From Streptomyces sp. NRRL B-24484 (lineage in GTDB: Bacteria; Actinomycetota; Actinomycetes; Streptomycetales; Streptomycetaceae), in assembly GCF_000717715.1 (NCBI RefSeq), contig NZ_JOAI01000034.1, forward strand, positions 32,446-96,445: a stretch of DNA of 64,000 bases. Direction: 5' to 3'. Positions 60,368 through 64,000 of the stretch are shown in pieces. Numbering within the stretch: position 1 is the stretch's first letter; each line of letters opens with the position of its first letter. A model generated the notes under the pieces. It searched no databases, was not told the DNA's origin, and saw only the letters and a list, made by a program, of their open reading frames with translations. Both the position numbers and the translations under genes were made by a program.

Positions 60368-61060
60368 GTGGGGATCGCGGAGGGGACCGGCCTCGGCCCG
60401 GTGGGGACGGACGTGGCGGTGGCGGGGGTGCGGAACGTTCGCGACGCGGGCGGGATCGGCCGGCTGCGGCGCGGTGTGCTGTACCGGTCGGGGGCGCTGC
60501 ACGGGCTGCGGCCCGAGGGCGCGCGCCGGCTGGCGGAGCTGGGTGTGCGGACGGTCGTCGACCTGCGGAGCGTGCCCGAGGTGGCGGAGCTGCCGGACGA
60601 CTGCCGCGGGTTCGCGGTCGACCACGTGCACCTGCCGGTCTTCACCGAGCGGCGGTGGCCCGTCGAGCAGGCGGAGCTCTACCCCGCGATGGCGGAGCAC
60701 GCGGGGCCTGCCGCGGCCGCCCTCGTCCGCCGGCTGGCGGCGCCCGGGACGCTGCCCGTCCTCGTCCACTGCGCCTCCGGCAAGGACCGCACCGGGGTGG
60801 TCGTCGCCGTCCTGCAGTCGCTGCTCGGTGCCTCGGAGGCGGAGGTCACCGCGGACTTCCTGCGCTCCAACGCCTCGCTGGGCCTGTCCGCGGAGACGGC
60901 CGGCGCGGGCCACAACTCCCGTCCGGTCGCCGCCGTCCACCTGCGCCGGGCGATGCTCCGGATCCGCAGCCACCACGGCTCGGTCGCCGACTACCTACGG
61001 GCGCACGGCGCCCGGGAGGCCGACCTGTCGGCGGCGTGCACGGCCCTCGGCGCCCGGTGA
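60368..61060 (+). CDS. tyrosine-protein phosphatase (PTPZ-like/DSP fold)
   Basis: A 230-residue phosphatase of the bacterial tyrosine/lipid phosphatase family (MptpB-like). N-terminal hallmark NVRDAGGIGRLRRGVLYRSG and VVDLRSVPEVAEL are followed by the catalytic P-loop VHCASGKDRTGVVVAVLQ, with nucleophilic Cys and phosphate-binding Arg. The Lys-Asp inside the loop (GKDR) is typical of members that also hydrolyse phosphoinositides. It starts with GTG, 89 bases after the STAND gene, and may be co-transcribed with it. Confidence 0.9.
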   Translation: MGIAEGTGLGPVGTDVAVAGVRNVRDAGGIGRLRRGVLYRSGALHGLRPEGARRLAELGVRTVVDLRSVPEVAELPDDCRGFAVDHVHLPVFTERRWPVEQAELYPAMAEHAGPAAAALVRRLAAPGTLPVLVHCASGKDRTGVVVAVLQSLLGASEAEVTADFLRSNASLGLSAETAGAGHNSRPVAAVHLRRAMLRIRSHHGSVADYLRAHGAREADLSAACTALGAR

Positions 61061-61090
61061 CTGTCGGTGCCCCGCGGCAGGATCGGCACC

Positions 61091-61432
61091 ATGCCGATTG
61101 CCAATGACCGGATCGCCGAGCACTCCTTCCTGCGCCTGCTCTACGCGGACGCCTACTACCCCGACGCGGTGGTCGACCGCGGCCGCGGCATCCTGCTGCG
61201 GCTGTGCGAGCGGATCGAGGCCGAACACCCGTCCGACCTGGCCGCGTTGTACGCCCTCACCCACGCCGCGACCGAGGAGTTCAATGTGCTGCAGGAGGCC
61301 TTCGAGGCCGCGGACAGCGAGATCGAGACGGTCGCGCGGGAGGAGATCGCCGAGGACTTCGCCTTCGTCGCGGCCGCCTACGGCTTCGCCGACGCGGGCG
61401 TCGAGGAGTTGATCGCGACCCGCGACTGGTGA
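61091..61432 (+). CDS. DUF5713 family protein
   Basis: A 113-residue all-helical protein of the DUF5713 type, with LRLLYADAYYPDAVVDRGRGILLRLCERIE and ALTHAATEEFNVLQEAFEAADSEIETVAREEIAEDFAFVA in pieces as expected. The function of the family is unknown. I start at the ATG at 61091 with CAGGAT ten bases upstream; an upstream GTG (61067) is less likely. It follows the phosphatase by 30 bases and ends at a strong terminator. Confidence 0.8.
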   Translation: MPIANDRIAEHSFLRLLYADAYYPDAVVDRGRGILLRLCERIEAEHPSDLAALYALTHAATEEFNVLQEAFEAADSEIETVAREEIAEDFAFVAAAYGFADAGVEELIATRDW

Positions 61433-61465
61433 GTGGGGGCCGTCCCCTTCCGTTCGGACGGGGGT

Positions 61466-61504
61466 CCGCGGTCCGGCCCGCCCCCTCGGTGGGCCGGACC
61501 GCGG
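61466..61504. terminator. perfect 14-bp bidirectional terminator stem
   Basis: CCGCGGTCCGGCCC and GGGCCGGACCGCGG are exact complements around an 11-base loop. The element lies between the convergent DUF5713 gene and the cellulase gene, 13 bases before the cellulase stop. Confidence 0.85.
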
Positions 61505-61516
61505 CGGGAGGGTGGA

Positions 61517-64000
<2,484 letters not shown>

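Overview
The window comes from a very GC-rich actinobacterium, almost certainly a streptomycete (Streptomyces, Kitasatospora or a close relative). The evidence is strong G/C preference at third codon positions, many GTG starts, a short chaplin (47.1 kb), a stand-alone SepF-like cell-division protein (5.7 kb), a PAS/GAF/SpoIIE-phosphatase/kinase regulator (33.4-35.9 kb), a secreted GH9 cellulase with a (PS)n linker, and many small TetR/exporter pairs. I see no rRNA, tRNA, CRISPR array, insertion sequence or phage gene.

Layout. 0-10.8 kb is mixed housekeeping and accessory: the end of an MFS transporter, an S66 peptidase, a P450, endonuclease IV with a VTT membrane protein, a DinB-like protein, the SepF-like protein, a TetR/DHA2-exporter pair with an obvious operator, and a TPR protein. 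10.8-16.3 kb is a compact minus-strand set that looks like an uncharacterised small-molecule locus: an Orn/Lys/Arg-decarboxylase-fold enzyme, an AMP-forming acid ligase and an EamA exporter, followed after a hairpin by a citrate-synthase relative that has lost its usual oxaloacetate-binding motif. 16.8-22.2 kb holds repeat proteins (HEAT/LRV-like, LRR, pentapeptide-like) and small enzymes; the VOC gene carries a frameshift and the LRR gene an in-frame TAG.

22.3-27.4 kb is a predicted immunity cassette: a small Trypco2-like protein followed by a 1561-residue trypsin-like protease/STAND NTPase/TPR fusion. 27.5-32.8 kb looks like an ether-lipid module: glpD and a tetR face a divergent alkyl-DHAP-synthase-like gene and a diacylglycerol kinase across a 20-bp palindromic intergenic operator. 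33.4-46.7 kb holds signalling genes, then acyl-CoA metabolism: an acyl-CoA ligase with a TetR, and an operon of AtuA-like protein, carboxylase beta, carboxylase alpha and acyl-CoA dehydrogenase. These are split by a compositionally distinct neprosin-like peptidase gene without a visible signal peptide.

47-54.4 kb includes the chaplin, an oxidoreductase, a hydrolase, a RibD-like reductase/TetR pair separated by a perfect 17-bp inverted repeat, a SMI1/KNR4 gene whose stop appears lost, a LysR, and a GT87-PAP2 fusion. 54.7-57 kb is the tdh-kbl threonine catabolic pair. 57.4-61.4 kb has a second STAND/TPR protein, a tyrosine phosphatase and a DUF5713-like protein. The window closes with the GH9 cellulase.

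All functional assignments are from motif recognition by eye; no database search was run.
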